Positions 31,961 through 43,498 of a stretch of 64,000 bases of DNA are shown in pieces (within the stretch, counting starts at the first letter, position 1; every line of letters begins with the position of its first letter). The DNA is taken from the NCBI GenBank assembly GCA_949987705.1, contig OX465281.1:155634393-155698392 (forward strand). The letters run 5' to 3'. The notes below the pieces were generated by a model, which saw only the letters and a program-made list of their open reading frames with translations, did not search any database and was not told where the DNA came from. The position numbers and the translations under genes were made by a program. The stretch is from Thereva unica (lineage: Eukaryota > Arthropoda > Insecta > Diptera > Therevidae).

Positions 31961-32379
31961 GAGATGAAATTATGCATATAGACGCGAGTTCAATAGTTGA
32001 GTAATTTAATTTAGTTGACAGCAGCGTCTCTGTGTTTTAATTGTGATTTGTGACGCGATTCGAAAATTCAACTCAACCTCATCTTAACTTTTCAACTCAT
32101 CATGTATACATAGTACTAGTCGACACCACGTCAACAACGAAACCAATCTGCCATGATCAGCAATTGATACAGACCTATTGCACGGAGATATGGCAATTTT
32201 AAGAGGTATTTTCAAGAATAAAAAAATAGAGTTTTTAACGTTAAATTGCTACAGGTAAATATTTTTTAATATTTACGTGAAAGCGTAGTGCGCTTGTGTT
32301 GCAATTTTTAAAAAATACCGTGTTTCTCAATCTTAAATCGACACAACTACATATGTTAAATTTAAATTTCATTTTATTT
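31961..32379. other. Unassigned AT-rich sequence
   Basis: I see no gene. GACTGAACTCGACTCAGC-type words and AACTCAACC recur between 31920 and 32100 on both strands, suggesting an old repeat. Confidence 0.5.
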
Positions 32380-32515
32380 CAGGTTGCTATAACAATAGCC
32401 ATAAGCTCGGCCGATTGCATGCGCAGTTTTTCGGCAATGCGATGGATGAAAATTGGATACGGGTACAAAATTTCTAATTTAGTGCTAATTAACATAAAAT
32501 TTTTTTTCTGCTGAA
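32380..32515 (+). pseudogene. Fragment of a hAT transposase dimerisation domain
   Basis: After an acceptor-like TTTATTTCAG the frame reads VAITIAISSADCMRSFSAMR, then WMKIGYGYKISNL and soon a stop. The pattern of hydrophobic residues, Ser, Arg-Ser-Phe-Ser-Ala and then Lys matches the C-terminal hAT dimerisation domain. No other transposase part is nearby. Confidence 0.65.
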
Positions 32516-33581
32516 TATAAACGCGGAATAATGCCTCGTGCACAATGAGAAAGTGGATTTATTTTATGTTCCGTCCCGCTCATTCCACTGCCTAATTCTC
32601 TATTTCCATCTCAAGTCAAAATTTGAGAACATCAGTTAAAGTTGGCTCTACTTCAACTTCAACACTCAAATTTCGGAAATTCGGAATAAGCAATTGACAT
32701 CTGGTTCTCACACTAATGAACAAGAAGAATTATTGTACCAAAGTAGATCATTTATGTTACTTAATTTCTATTGAAAAACATAAAATATATTAAAAATAAA
32801 AAAAATATTGCGGCAAAAGTCATTTGAGAGCTTTGCGAGTGCATAATTTGTGAAAATTTAATTAATAAAAATCGAATTTTCCGTTTTTTCTCATTCGGGT
32901 TCATTAGATGGCAGCACTTACATATTTTTATCCGAAAGAGATAGTCTGAACTAAAATTCAGTTAACAGAAATCTCGCCAAATTTTATCGACTTTACTTAA
33001 AAATTAAGTAAATTTGATTTTAAAATTAAGTAAAGTCCGGTCAAATCAAGTTTTAGTAAAGATCGAGAATTCTGTTAGCAATTTCTTTAGTGAATATTTT
33101 TTTAATGTAACAGCTGATATTGACATTTTTTAAATTGTGTCCGAAAATTCACTTCAACACTGTGCACATAGCAAAATTAGCACTTTAACATTGTGAACAC
33201 GGCATAAGTCTTGCAGGGAGTTTTAAGGAAAAGTAGAAGACTAAATTTCGATTAATGAATATGATATTTAGATTGAATTCTAAATTTTAATTTCATGTGA
33301 TTCTAACTACCTAGTTACTCTACATACTTAAAAATTGAAAAAAAAAAAAAATGGTGTGTTGTTTATCATCTGTCTGTGACTGTGGTCAGTCGGTAACGGT
33401 GGTTTCAAATCTGGGCCCACCCAGATTTTTAACTTTCCACTATAGGAAGTTATTGCAATCGGTTCCAAAATCGAAAACGAAAATTTCGACGTATTTACAT
33501 CTTTCAAGGTCCCAGGAGCACTTTAAGCAAAAAATTGGGAGGAAGTATGTGTGTGTGTGCGTACGGATGTGGTCATTTTTC
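32516..33581. other. No recognisable gene
   Basis: This is AT-rich sequence. Words such as AAATTAAGTAAA recur at 32990-33060. A GT-rich microsatellite lies at 33547-33560. I see nothing coding. Confidence 0.55.
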
Positions 33582-33930
33582 CTGCACGATATCGCGCGAA
33601 CCAAAAAAGATATCGACTTCGTTGAGGTGTCGTTCGAAGCGTATTAACCGAAATATGATCTGAAAAGATTTTCATAAAATTCGGTCGAGCCGTTTTTTTT
33701 GGTTTAAGCGGCGCAAGTGATTTCTGTACCTGCACGATATCGCCCGAACCACGAAAGATATTGACTTAATTGAGGTTTTTTTTTTGTTTAAACGACGTTT
33801 AGGATTTTTGTATCTGCACGATACCGCGCGAACTAAAAACTTTATCGACTTCATTGAAGTGACGAAAAAAGAATATTAACGAAGAAATGCTCTGAAAAAA
33901 ATTTCATAATATTCGGTCGGCCATTTTTGT
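33582..33930. repeat. Three degenerate tandem units
   Basis: CTGCACGATATCGC-like words start units at 33582, 33730 and 33814. Each continues with GAACCAAAAAAGATATCGAC-like text, and two reach an ATTCGGTCG block. The middle unit is shortened. This seems to be part of an interspersed repeat with internal tandem structure. Confidence 0.7.
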
Positions 33931-35219
33931 TTAAATAGAAAAAAAATCGGCTAATTGTCAGAAAGACCTTAAATTGACAAGTATTGCTAATATCTAATAA
34001 GCTCGATGGAATGAGACCCGTTCTAAACGAAGTGATCTATTTTGGGTTCTGCACAGCGATAGCCTTCCAACAAAACATCACTTATCAAAATCCGACAACC
34101 TTTAAAAATCGTTCAAAAATTTCGTTACCCTTTCTTTACAAACAGTGCGAATTTTTCAAACCTTGGATTAGCACTTTTTGACGGGGAATTGTTTTCTACG
34201 CGTGATACAGTTTCAGGAATTTGCGGTTTATCCCGAGATTTCCAGTAGTTACCGCAAAATTTGTTCTTTTTGGTCAAGTCTGACAAGTACTTAACAGTTA
34301 CAGTTTTGCTAATATCTCCGGAAAGCTCTGGTATTTCCAAATGAAGTCATTCGCTTCTCAGTTTGTCAACGGCGCTTCAGCACGCTCAATACGAATTTGA
34401 ACACCCGCTTTAGTGCAGCGAAATACGGAGGACATGTTTGTTTGCTAACCTTCAGGAAAAACAAATTCTCTAGAAAAACCTTGTGGATTTACTACTATTA
34501 TAGTTATTTGAACTAGCTTCTCTCGTGATTCTTTGTCATCAGTTCTGATACTAGCCAATTTTCCACTAGTGCTAAACGAATAACTATTTTGTAAGAAGTC
34601 AGTTTATTCCATCTTCGTTCATCATACTGGGAAGTGTGACCGAAGGGGTAAAACCCACGTCCCAACTAGATTTCTACGAACTGATATATTTTAGTTGCTA
34701 CTTGACTCTTTTTGCTTATTTTTAAACGTTAATGTTGTGAAAAAAGGTTAACGTGTTCAAAACGCTATAAAAAATTAAGTAACCAAGCAATCGTGGTAGT
34801 TTAAAGTGGAATTTTCTTTGGAAGGTATGTAGAGTATAAAAAAAATGGGAAAAACTGTCGAAAAACACGTTTTTTTAATTTGTTAATTACTTTTGTTTAA
34901 CGCAACTTACATATTTGTTATTTGGTACAGATATTGCTTCTTGCCAGCTGAAAAAATGGTGTAATTTTTGAAATTTCACTTTTTGTAAAAAAAGACGTTA
35001 TTGTAAAAAGGTTCCTCTTGGTCCATGGATTTCTCTGGATCCACGTTCGAGAGCTTAAAATTTTCTTCAAAACTTGAACTCTGATGTACAAGTAAAAAAA
35101 GTCGATTTAACATGCTTACAATGCTCAAAATGGCCCCCAAAATCGTATTAATAATGAAAAAACATAGCTTTGGAAGAAAAATCTGACTTTCTGTGTCTGT
35201 TTTTTTCATTTTCTGATTA
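33931..35219. other. No recognisable gene
   Basis: Short open frames occur but show no family motif. The last 250 bp (34960-35220) lead into the 128-bp repeat block. Confidence 0.55.
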
Positions 35220-36139
35220 CCCGATCACCCTGAAATTTTGCACACAGCTTCAGCTCCGATGACAATGATGCAATATGTTATACTCATTTTACCGTTAGAT
35301 CCTTGGGGCCGTCTCAAGAGGACGGATTACTGCTTTCTTCACGGAACAAATTTTGCAATCGATTTTTCAAATACTTCCGGATGATGCTGAAATTTTGCAT
35401 ACAGCTTTAGCTCTGAAGACAATGCAATATGGAATACTCAATACGCCTTTATAGCCATGGCGGCCGTCTCAGGAGGGCTGATTGAAATATTCTTCACAAC
35501 CCCTTCGACATGGGTATCAAATTAAAGAATATGATAAGTAGAACACCATAAGCAATATAGTACACTCAATATATCTTTTGGTCCATGGCGGCCATCTCAA
35601 GAGGGCGAATTACCATTTTCTTCACAACACCTGTGACATGGGTATCAAATGAAAGGCTATGAAAAGTAGAACACCATAAGCAATACAGTATACTCAATTT
35701 ATCATTTGGTCCATGGCGGCCATCTCAAGAAGGCGGATTACCATTTTCTTCACAGCCCTTTCGAGATAGGTATCAAATTAAAAAGTATGATAAGTAGAGC
35801 ACCATAAGCAATATAGTATACTCAATATATCTTTTGGTCCATGGCGGCCATCTCAAGAGGGCGGATTACCATTTTCTTCACAACCCCTCCGAGATGGGTA
35901 TCAAATGAAAGAGTATGTTAAGTAGAACACCATAACCAATATAGTATACTTAAGTAGTATCACAACTCCCCATACATGGGTATTAAATGAAAGGGCATTA
36001 AAAGTAGAATGCCATAGGCTATGTTTTAGATTCATGGCGGCCATCTAAAGAGGGCGGATTACCGTTTTCTTCACAACACCCGAGACATGGGTATCAAATT
36101 AAAGGCTATGAAAAGTAGAACACCATAAGCAATATAGTA
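35220..36139 (+). repeat. First block of the 128-bp repeat
   Basis: The landmark CCATGGCGG recurs at 35455, 35583, 35711 and 35839, exactly 128 bp apart, and once more in changed form at 36032. Each unit has the blocks TTCTTCACAAC and GACATGGGTATCAAATGAAA. An upstream leader (ACCCGATCACCCTGAAATTT) is shared with the block at 48740. Confidence 0.92.
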
Positions 36140-36292
36140 TCGGCGCCATAGTTCTTGGTTTAAAATTCTTGCCAGCGGATTTTTAGGATACCTCGAAGGC
36201 ATCTGTTGATGAAGACTTGCAGGCGCCCTGTGATGAATTGGGTGACTCTCCATGTTTCGCAACCGTACAAAAGAACTGCCTGTAACGGTCGC
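36140..36292 (-). pseudogene. Short non-LTR ORF2 fragment
   Basis: The minus strand reads AVLLYGCETWRVT, then RLQVFINRCLRGILKIRW, the region after the reverse transcriptase core in many insect LINEs. It is about 50 codons and is flanked by unrelated repeats. Confidence 0.75.
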
Positions 36293-36889
36293 CCTACGGA
36301 AAGACAAACCACAAAAATAAAACAAAGGCACTAACACCGTTGTGGTAATACTACAGTATACCAGTACCCACCTCCGATTTTGATGAAATTTTTACACAAA
36401 GTACAGTTAATTATGTACATTCCAACTGTGAAAACAAAAAGTGTCGCTCAAGTCCCGTTATCCTGTAATTCCACTCTAAAGTACCGTTTTTTCAATAATT
36501 GAACAGGTGATAACTCCTGTGTTATTTCACCAATATTGAAGAAATTGACACACAACGTATATTTTGATGTGGACAATTTTTTGGTAAAAAAAAAATTGGG
36601 GCTCGTGTACCGTTACCTTTTTATTATTAGTACTAAGTACTTTAGAATAAAAAAAGGTACATCAAAAAATCATTTTTTCCTAGTTACAGACATTGCAGTG
36701 CTTTAAAAAAAAAATATTTAAAAGTATTTTTTTAAGGAGGTGACTATTTAGACCGTGAGGCAGGCAGGCAGGCAGGCAGCTATGGAGGGAAATAAATTTC
36801 ATGTTCGAGTCATCAGCTAAGCGTATGTTTGGTTTTTCGTGCGCATAGGAAGATTCGTAGTGTTTACTGTGTGCTGTTTGTGGGTGAGG
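36293..36889. other. Non-coding, with a GGCA microsatellite
   Basis: A tetranucleotide GGCA repeat occupies 36759-36780. The block GCTATGGAGGGAAATAAATT at 36779 recurs at 38008, followed in both places by a similar CAGCTAA word, so 36780-38050 may be bounded by direct repeats. Confidence 0.6.
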
Positions 36890-37610
36890 GGTTTTACTGG
36901 ATGGAAGGCAATTTCTCTAACTCGTAGTGTAATATCATAGACTCGCCAAGTTTTTAACTTGTAAGAAGTGGCAAAATATTGTATTTTAACATTTTATACT
37001 GCACGTGCATTATCGGTGATAAGTTAGTTAGTGATCCGAGTGAATAAATTGAATGAAATTGATAAGGTGACCAGTTTTGTTTACATTCATGGTGGTTTTT
37101 TCGTGTTAATTTAGGGAAAAAATGTTGGATTTATGTGGTAATGAAATAGAAAGTGAATTTAAAATAGTTAAACATTATTACGGAATAGTTATTAAAACAT
37201 AAGTGCAAGTACCACCACACAACATGAATAACAAAAATTTTGAACTTTTTCCTACACATTTTTCTGCTTTAATATTTTTAAAAATTATTCTTCAACAAGC
37301 TTTAATCACTTTAAATTCACTTTTAACTCAATAACCACACAAATTCAACATTTTTGCCCTAAAATAACTCGACAAAACCACAGCGAATGTAAACAAAACT
37401 GGTCACCTTCACAATTAAACCATTAAAACATATTGGTTCACTAAATTTTTTGAAATTGTTTTAATCCAATCACTGAAACACTAATCACTGGTAATCCAGG
37501 TGCAGAAAAAAGTGATAAAATACAATATTTTACAACTTTTTATTGAAAAAATGAACTAAAAAACTTGGCTCCACTATGTTATTACACGAGAAAAGTCATC
37601 CATTCAAGCA
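36890..37610. repeat. Imperfect foldback of about 0.7 kb
   Basis: AAGGTGACCAGTTTTGTTTA near 37065 has its reverse complement near 37390-37410. Pairing continues outwards (AAAATATTGTATTTTA, CTGCAC, AGTGATT, CCAAGTTTTT) and inwards (TTTAGGG..AAAATGTTG). The arms are about 270 bp and roughly three-quarters alike, so it is an old element. Confidence 0.7.
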
Positions 37611-37666
37611 AATGCAGGATCGGCACCGGCTGCTTCCAGGCCTGTAGCTACGATGGGTTTGCTGGA

Positions 37667-37855
37667 GGCCCTATCAGAATCTGAAATATGCAGCGTACTG
37701 CAAATTTAAGACATGATATGAACATGCAGCACGCTGCTTTGCTTGTCATTTTACCAGCCTCAGCCAATTGAAATACTTTTGATTGCAGCGTGCTGCATTT
37801 TTATCTCATGCCCTAATTTACTGCACGCTGCCAATTTTGATGTTCTGATACGGCC
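37667..37855. repeat. Small inverted-repeat element with GCAGCGTGCTGC motifs
   Basis: The ends GGCCCTATCAGAA and TTCTGATACGGCC face each other. Between them the near-palindrome GCAGCGTGCTGC or a variant occurs four times, two per arm. It looks like a MITE of about 190 bp. The target duplication is unclear. Confidence 0.68.
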
Positions 37856-39025
37856 TGCGGACGATATAGGCGAAGGGGTAGAGGAGGGAAGCATTGCAAC
37901 TCCAATCCTTTAGCTATTAAGTTTATTATTATATGGGCATATAAAAATTCGTAGCCAAAGTCCGTTCACGATGTCCATGGGTGAGGAGGTTTTTACCCAG
38001 AGGCTATGGAGGGAAATAAATTACATATCCTAGTTTTCAGCTAAAGCCGGCTCTAAACGATGCTATGAGCACTTTCCAACGTTGGACGTTTAATGGTAGA
38101 ACGCATCGTGTGGCCGCTACTCGAACTACTAATGTCCAATGTCAAGCGTCCAACAATGGTGTTTGGACAGGTTCGGAGTGTTGTCACTCAAACTTTGGAA
38201 GCGTTGATGCTGTATTTGCCGATTCATTAATGTCCTTAGTATGAAACTCTTCGTATCATATTTCAATTACCCTAACCCACTCAATTTAATTGAGTAACAA
38301 CTAAAAGAAGAAGCTGGGGAAGTGAACAGAATTTGGAAGTGACGTAATGAATCTACCCAAGGTCGATGAACCCACAGGTGAGTTACGAGAGCATACCGGC
38401 AAAATGAGTCTACGCAACGCCTGGAATTCCTCATTGTGACAGACGATGTCCTTTTGATTGCCGTAGATTAGCCGAGCAAACTGCTGCACTGTAACCTACA
38501 GCAAAAGGCACGGCTAAGAGCAACGAACGTCTTAGACTATAATGGTACGATCGTTTGATTTACTGACTAAAGTGGAGGAGAAGCTAAATTCCTCAATCAG
38601 AAGCTAAGGCGGAAATGAACAAAAAAGAAGTGAGATGGGCTTAGAAGTACCAGTAGTATTATCAGGTAAATAAATGCTGATCCAGCTTTGCGACGCATAT
38701 TAAGCTTAACATTCATTACGTTTTGGTAGAAAATTAGCCAGTCTTAAGAGAATTTCATGAGGCATCCTAAGCCCATCTTAAGATAATTGTAATTAGGCCT
38801 AATGACCCAATTAGTTGGTGATTTGAGTTAGGATTAGAATACGGTATAACCGACAGCCTTGAGCGTGTCGGCATCATAATGCTTGCACCTTCCAACGCAC
38901 GAAAATAGAAAGAATCCAATAAAATATTTGTGTAGAAATTAAAAATTAGTCTTAAAATCACGCCAAAGAAGTATAACTTCTAATGCGTGTACATAAGTAC
39001 ACACACCCACTGTTTTTTTTTTTTG
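37856..39025. other. No recognisable gene
   Basis: A minus-strand frame at 38301-38489 (62 codons) has no family resemblance. I see no RNA gene or repeat beyond the direct repeat at 38008 noted above. Confidence 0.5.
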
Positions 39026-40625
39026 AAGTGAAAACTTCTTTAGCCGCGTTGGGCACTTTTTGAAAGGGGAAAATGTTATGGGTTCGCGTCACCGACATGC
39101 TCATGACTGGCGCACGCGCTCAATCGATTATAATCAAAAACTTTTTGATTTTGAATAAAAAAATAAATCTGACCGCCTACTATTATTCAATTAAGCATCG
39201 AAAATGAAAATATAAAACCAGTCATTTTGACTGATGTGTTAAATATCTGTTTTCCAAATTTGTTTGGATCCTTGATCCTGAAGATGGCTTAGGAGGTACT
39301 TATGATGCAATTGTCTACGAATACGATCGCAAACATCCTAGAGAGTTAGTATACGTAGCTTTAAGAAGAGTCACGAAGATTCAAGGTTTATTTTTGGTTA
39401 CTCAAGAAAATATTAGCAGCAGCTGGAAATTTTGGATTGGTAGGACAGGAACACCTCTAAATGCTTCAGAAACAGATAAACATCATAAAAAATCAACAAG
39501 TCATCGAGAGGATCTAACGTTAGAATTGAAAAGGTTACAAAACAATACACTACAAACGGTCACCAAAACTTTTCTAGAATTCATCTCCAACAAGAAAGGA
39601 TTATCGATATTTTCATTCAATTGTCATAGTTTGCATGCGCATGCAGCTGATCTAAAAAATGATGCTATCGTAAAAAAGTCAAATATTCTGCTTTTGTCAG
39701 AAACTCGTATGAAAAACGAAGAACCACTTGATGTTCCGAATTTGAACTTTGTTGTAAGTTATAAAAGACCCGAAGTTCCAGCAGCAGGAGTAGCTATTTA
39801 TCACAATACTCAAGATACGTCACACTTCATTACTTCATATATGGACATACATACTAAATTCACTAGAAGCATTGGTGTTAATGTTTCTGATATAGGCGAA
39901 ATATGCGTTGCTCGTTGCAGTTCCGAGAATGGGCAATACATATTAATGGTTGCCGTTTATATTTCGCCTGGAAAATCTATGAGACAGATACAACAATTTT
40001 TATTCGAAAATTTGATGATTTATACAAAATCCTCGAAAAAATCCTCGAAAAAAGATTCGGCGAAAAATATGATAATGTACCGATGATTTTAAGTGGAGAC
40101 TTCAATATTAACTTTGCAGATGATAAAAATCTACCATTAATTGAATTTTTAAATGCAACACTTAATTTTAATATGTCCAATGATCGGAAACTTAGTACAT
40201 ACTACCAAATATAAAACGACGATCGATGCGGTTTTTACGCGATACTTAGATAAATTTGAATCAAACATTTTCATTTCTTACTTTAGTTACCATAACCCGA
40301 TGGTATCTTTTTTACAATAAGTGCTAATGAAATAGGATGGTCAAAATTGCTACAATTATTACATAATTTAAAAAATAATTCTGAGATATCGGTTGAAGAT
40401 GCAGCAGCATTAAATTTTATAGAAAAAAGTACACTTATTAATGAAGACGCAGTTACTTGTGCTACATATTTTAATAAGTTGGTTAATGTCCTAATGAAAA
40501 TACTGCAATCAAAAAGATTTAGTCCTTTCAAGAAATATAGAATTTTGTATTACTTCAAAAGAATCGAATTTCAACATCTAAGTTCTAAGTTTTCACTTCT
40601 ATCGGCAGTCCCTATAACTGCCAAT
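39026..40625 (+). mobile_element. Rearranged Helentron fragment, copy 1: helicase end, endonuclease, Rep start
   Basis: A 230-bp non-coding lead (hairpin GAAGTGAAAACTTC) is followed at about 39290 by the end of a Pif1-type helicase (VYVALRRVTKIQGLF). Next is an AP-like endonuclease (FSFNCHSLHAHAADLKND, LLLSETRMK, then LSGDFNINF in a shifted frame, TTIDAVF and SYHNP). Immediately after, at about 40310, comes the beginning of a Helitron Rep region (FFTISANEIGW ... CATYFNKLVNVLMKIL ... YYFKRIEFQH). The Rep text stops at the point where the HUH motif should come. Frameshifts occur around 40025-40070 and 40195. Normal Helentron order is Rep, helicase, endonuclease. Confidence 0.85.
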
Positions 40626-41092
40626 ATTTTTTTTTTTTTATGTGAAAGACTAGAGTCTCAGGAAAGGCCCTTTATACTGTCGACAATCTATTTTATTCGT
40701 ATAGAGTGCAATGTCGAACAGCAGCTCTAGTCGGGGAAGGAAGGAACTGCCACAACCCACCCGCGATATTTTTAGTCCACCTACTTCCAACCATTACTAG
40801 TGCGACTTTGACATCGGGGCATCGAGAAACAACTCGCTGGAGTGTTATGCCTCCTGAAACGAGTTGAATCTCATCAACCAACCGATGACATGCGCTTTGG
40901 TGGAGCGGGGAAGGGCTAAGGAAGGCTATGACAGGAGGAATCAGGAATGTAAAGAGGGAAGAAGAAAGAAGGAAAGTTATGTAAATGGGAAAGTGGAAAA
41001 GGCTAAGGACCGTGGGGTTGGCCGAGATTCGAACCCGGGACCTTTCGGATAGTAGCCAGACGCCTTACCCCCTAGGCTACCGAGGCCCCCCA
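40626..41092 (-). mobile_element. Full-length tRNA-derived SINE
   Basis: On the minus strand it begins at 41092 with a tRNA-like head containing an A box (TAGCCTAGGGGG) and a B box (GGTTCGAATC). A body of about 380 bp follows, then CTTTCACAT and an A-rich tail at 40626-40640. Truncated relatives lie at 23866-24073 and 52107-52402. The word ATTGGC occurs beyond both ends and may be what remains of a target duplication. It is inserted at the end of Helentron copy 1. Confidence 0.85.
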
Positions 41093-41640
41093 ACTGGAAA
41101 CGCCAATGGGAAAATATAATAAAAATAGCAAACCCGAACTGATGGAGGCATAAAGCAGCACGAAGGGGGTGAAGCCCAAGGAGTAGGATGCCCCAACAAG
41201 GTAAGTGCCTATCATTTGTGGACAGATCGTGATTTTGTGTGTTCCCCCCTAAATGGCAGCGTAACCGGTGACCCCCTCTCTCTCCCCTTTTAATTGGCCC
41301 CCTCTTGTTGGCCTCGGTAGGTTTTTCTCCGCCACCGCCTTTCTTCTATATTTATCGTATTCAGGCACGAGTTATTAGTTTTTTTTAAACTGTCACCCTT
41401 CGGCATTCCTGTACCGCGAACCCCACCCCATTCGGCGAGCTAGTTAGCGCACCGATCGGTACAGCGGATGCTTCAATTTCGGCAATCCTCCTCGGCTATC
41501 AAGCCTGCCCAGCCACCTTCTTTCTGCCCCATTCTCTATTTTTTTTTGTGTAAAGTGAGTCTTGCGCATCCTTTTTTTTGAGATGTGTTTACCTTCCGAT
41601 TTCGTGCTATGGCACACCCACTCCAGACAGTTACATAAAA
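41093..41640 (+). other. Presumed LTR end of the second gypsy element
   Basis: A primer-binding site starts at 41641, so the bases before it should be LTR. I see no second LTR copy in the window and cannot set the left edge. Pyrimidine-rich tracts and a TATATTTAT near 41348 are present. No gene is visible. Confidence 0.5.
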
Positions 41641-41658
41641 TGGCGCCCAACGTTGGGC
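41641..41658 (+). promoter_or_regulatory. Primer-binding site for tRNA-Lys
   Basis: TGGCGCCCAACGTTGGGC is the classical complement of a tRNA-Lys 3' end, used by gypsy and many retroelements (one base differs from the commonest form). Confidence 0.85.
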
Positions 41659-43498
41659 TAAGGAGCTTAATGCACGTTGAGTTCCTTAGTCTAACGGACA
41701 GATGGCATGGACACGTCTGTTTGTCACTTAGTGATACCGTAACTTTCCCCGTCGGCATTTCCGTCTTCTATTATCTTGTTCTCCATCCCATGCCGTCATT
41801 ATTAATCAGTTTTCTTTATAATCCAGCCGACTCTTTTGATATTTGTTACGTGGCTTAGGCCAGCGAGAGGAGTCATGAGTGGACTTCTTTCTCTTTTAAG
41901 CTCACTTCTCAATCCAAGTCCCTCTGACTATTGGGTATTGGGCGAAGGTACTTACCGCGGTGCCCTAGCCCGTTTCACTTCTTCCTTTTTCCTCTTTCCT
42001 ATCTTTCTTCTACTTAAACAACTTCATCTTTTAGTAACTTTTGCGGTAGCCTCCCTTAAGTCAATTAAATCCCTGTCACGTGGGCTTGGAGTCTGGTTAA
42101 CAGGCGTATATCGCCTGACTCTGCGCGAGTTCACGTGGACAGTGGACCCTACATTTCTTTTTGTCCTTTTCCTCTGTTCAAGTGTTGTAGCATGGGTGAG
42201 TGGTTGCCTGACCGTTGATCCTCCACCGACTTAGCTAACAGGCGTCCTATCGCCTGCCTATGCGACAGGGTCGACGGCCTGGATATCCACCCGCCCCCGT
42301 CAATTGGCCACTCCGACACATCGGCTTCCTGGGTATCAACAGGGTGTTGACCAGTCGTGGTGAGGTGTCGGAACGGTCTCAGTAAATTTCTCGGGAGGCT
42401 TCTATCTCTTCGTTTCTTCCACCGATGGTCACTGGGAACCTGCCATGACAGGGGTTTCCCAAAATTACTCGATGGGGAGTCGACGGTGAGGATGGTGATA
42501 GGCACTGGCCTGTCTCCATCTTCGGCGTCGATCCCATAAATGGAAGCACTAGTTGCCTGACGACGCGGGTGACACGCGTCTTAAGATAAGCCGCCTGCCA
42601 CCGGCGCCTTCAGCCACCGATGCCTTGAGGGGGGACGTCCTACATCTGAGGGCCATCTCTCATCATAACAAAAAAAAACAATTGTATTTTTTTTAAACAA
42701 ACGATACTTATAGTACTTTTATTTAATTGAAACAATTATTTTTTTAATTGAAAGAATTATCGACATTGGTTACTTTTTATAATAGTTCGCCTTAAGAAAT
42801 TGTTTTTATAAGGTTCATCTACATACCTGAAAGTTTTTGCCTTGGGATGTTTTCACTTTGTAATATGAGTTAAATTATCTGGTTAATTTTCCCTGAAGCA
42901 GTAAGTAACTTTCTCTACATATTTATATAAATTAATAGGACAACAGTAAACTGTTGGGGATTAAGAGGTAAGGCTAATTAGATTTAATCTCTTCTAAAAA
43001 TTTTTGCATCAATTCAACCTCATATATTTTCTTAATAATACCACATCAAAATTAGAATTTTTATACCTATAAAGTTAGATATTCTTTTCATTTAATAGAA
43101 GTGTTTTAGCTATAGTAAAAATCCTTTTCCACTAGTTAGACTGCCATAACGTCGGACAAATCGTTGACTTATCTTCACTCAAATAGATTCTGGTAGATTG
43201 GAACATGGATAATTAAGGAAGTATTAGTTTGTGAGTTCAGGATATTCCACTTCGTAATACGCCAGTTAACCCCGGGGCAACAATAATTTAAATAGTTTTG
43301 CCGAGCGTAGTATATACCTTCAGTAATTTGGCTAATCTATTACAGGACTGAGTAGTGTCCATTATCGGTTGCGGGCAATATCAAATTACACACACTCCGT
43401 TTAAGAGGCTCAATATCTCCCTCTTCCGTGTTACCATTACTGGCTTGTGGTAGTTGGGGCAAATTTCCCTCGCGACAAAGCAGCCTACGTCTTTCATT
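41659..43498 (+). other. Leader region of the second gypsy element
   Basis: This is about 1.8 kb without a convincing gene. The first kilobase is GC-richer with short open frames, and the rest is AT-rich. A purine run TTGAGGGGGG at 42624-42634 resembles a polypurine tract, so the region might hide a junction between two elements. Confidence 0.5.

Noticed and set aside
38301..38489. A short protein gene on the minus strand
   Set aside because: 62 codons without family motifs and without support from the flanks; probably chance.
41019..41091. A tRNA gene on the minus strand
   Set aside because: It has A and B boxes, but it is the head of a SINE with a long body and A tail, and I cannot fold a sound anticodon arm. 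A working tRNA is unlikely.
42624..42640. A polypurine tract and LTR border inside the gypsy leader
   Set aside because: The purine run fits, but the following bases do not match any sequence before the primer site at 41641, so an LTR cannot be shown.
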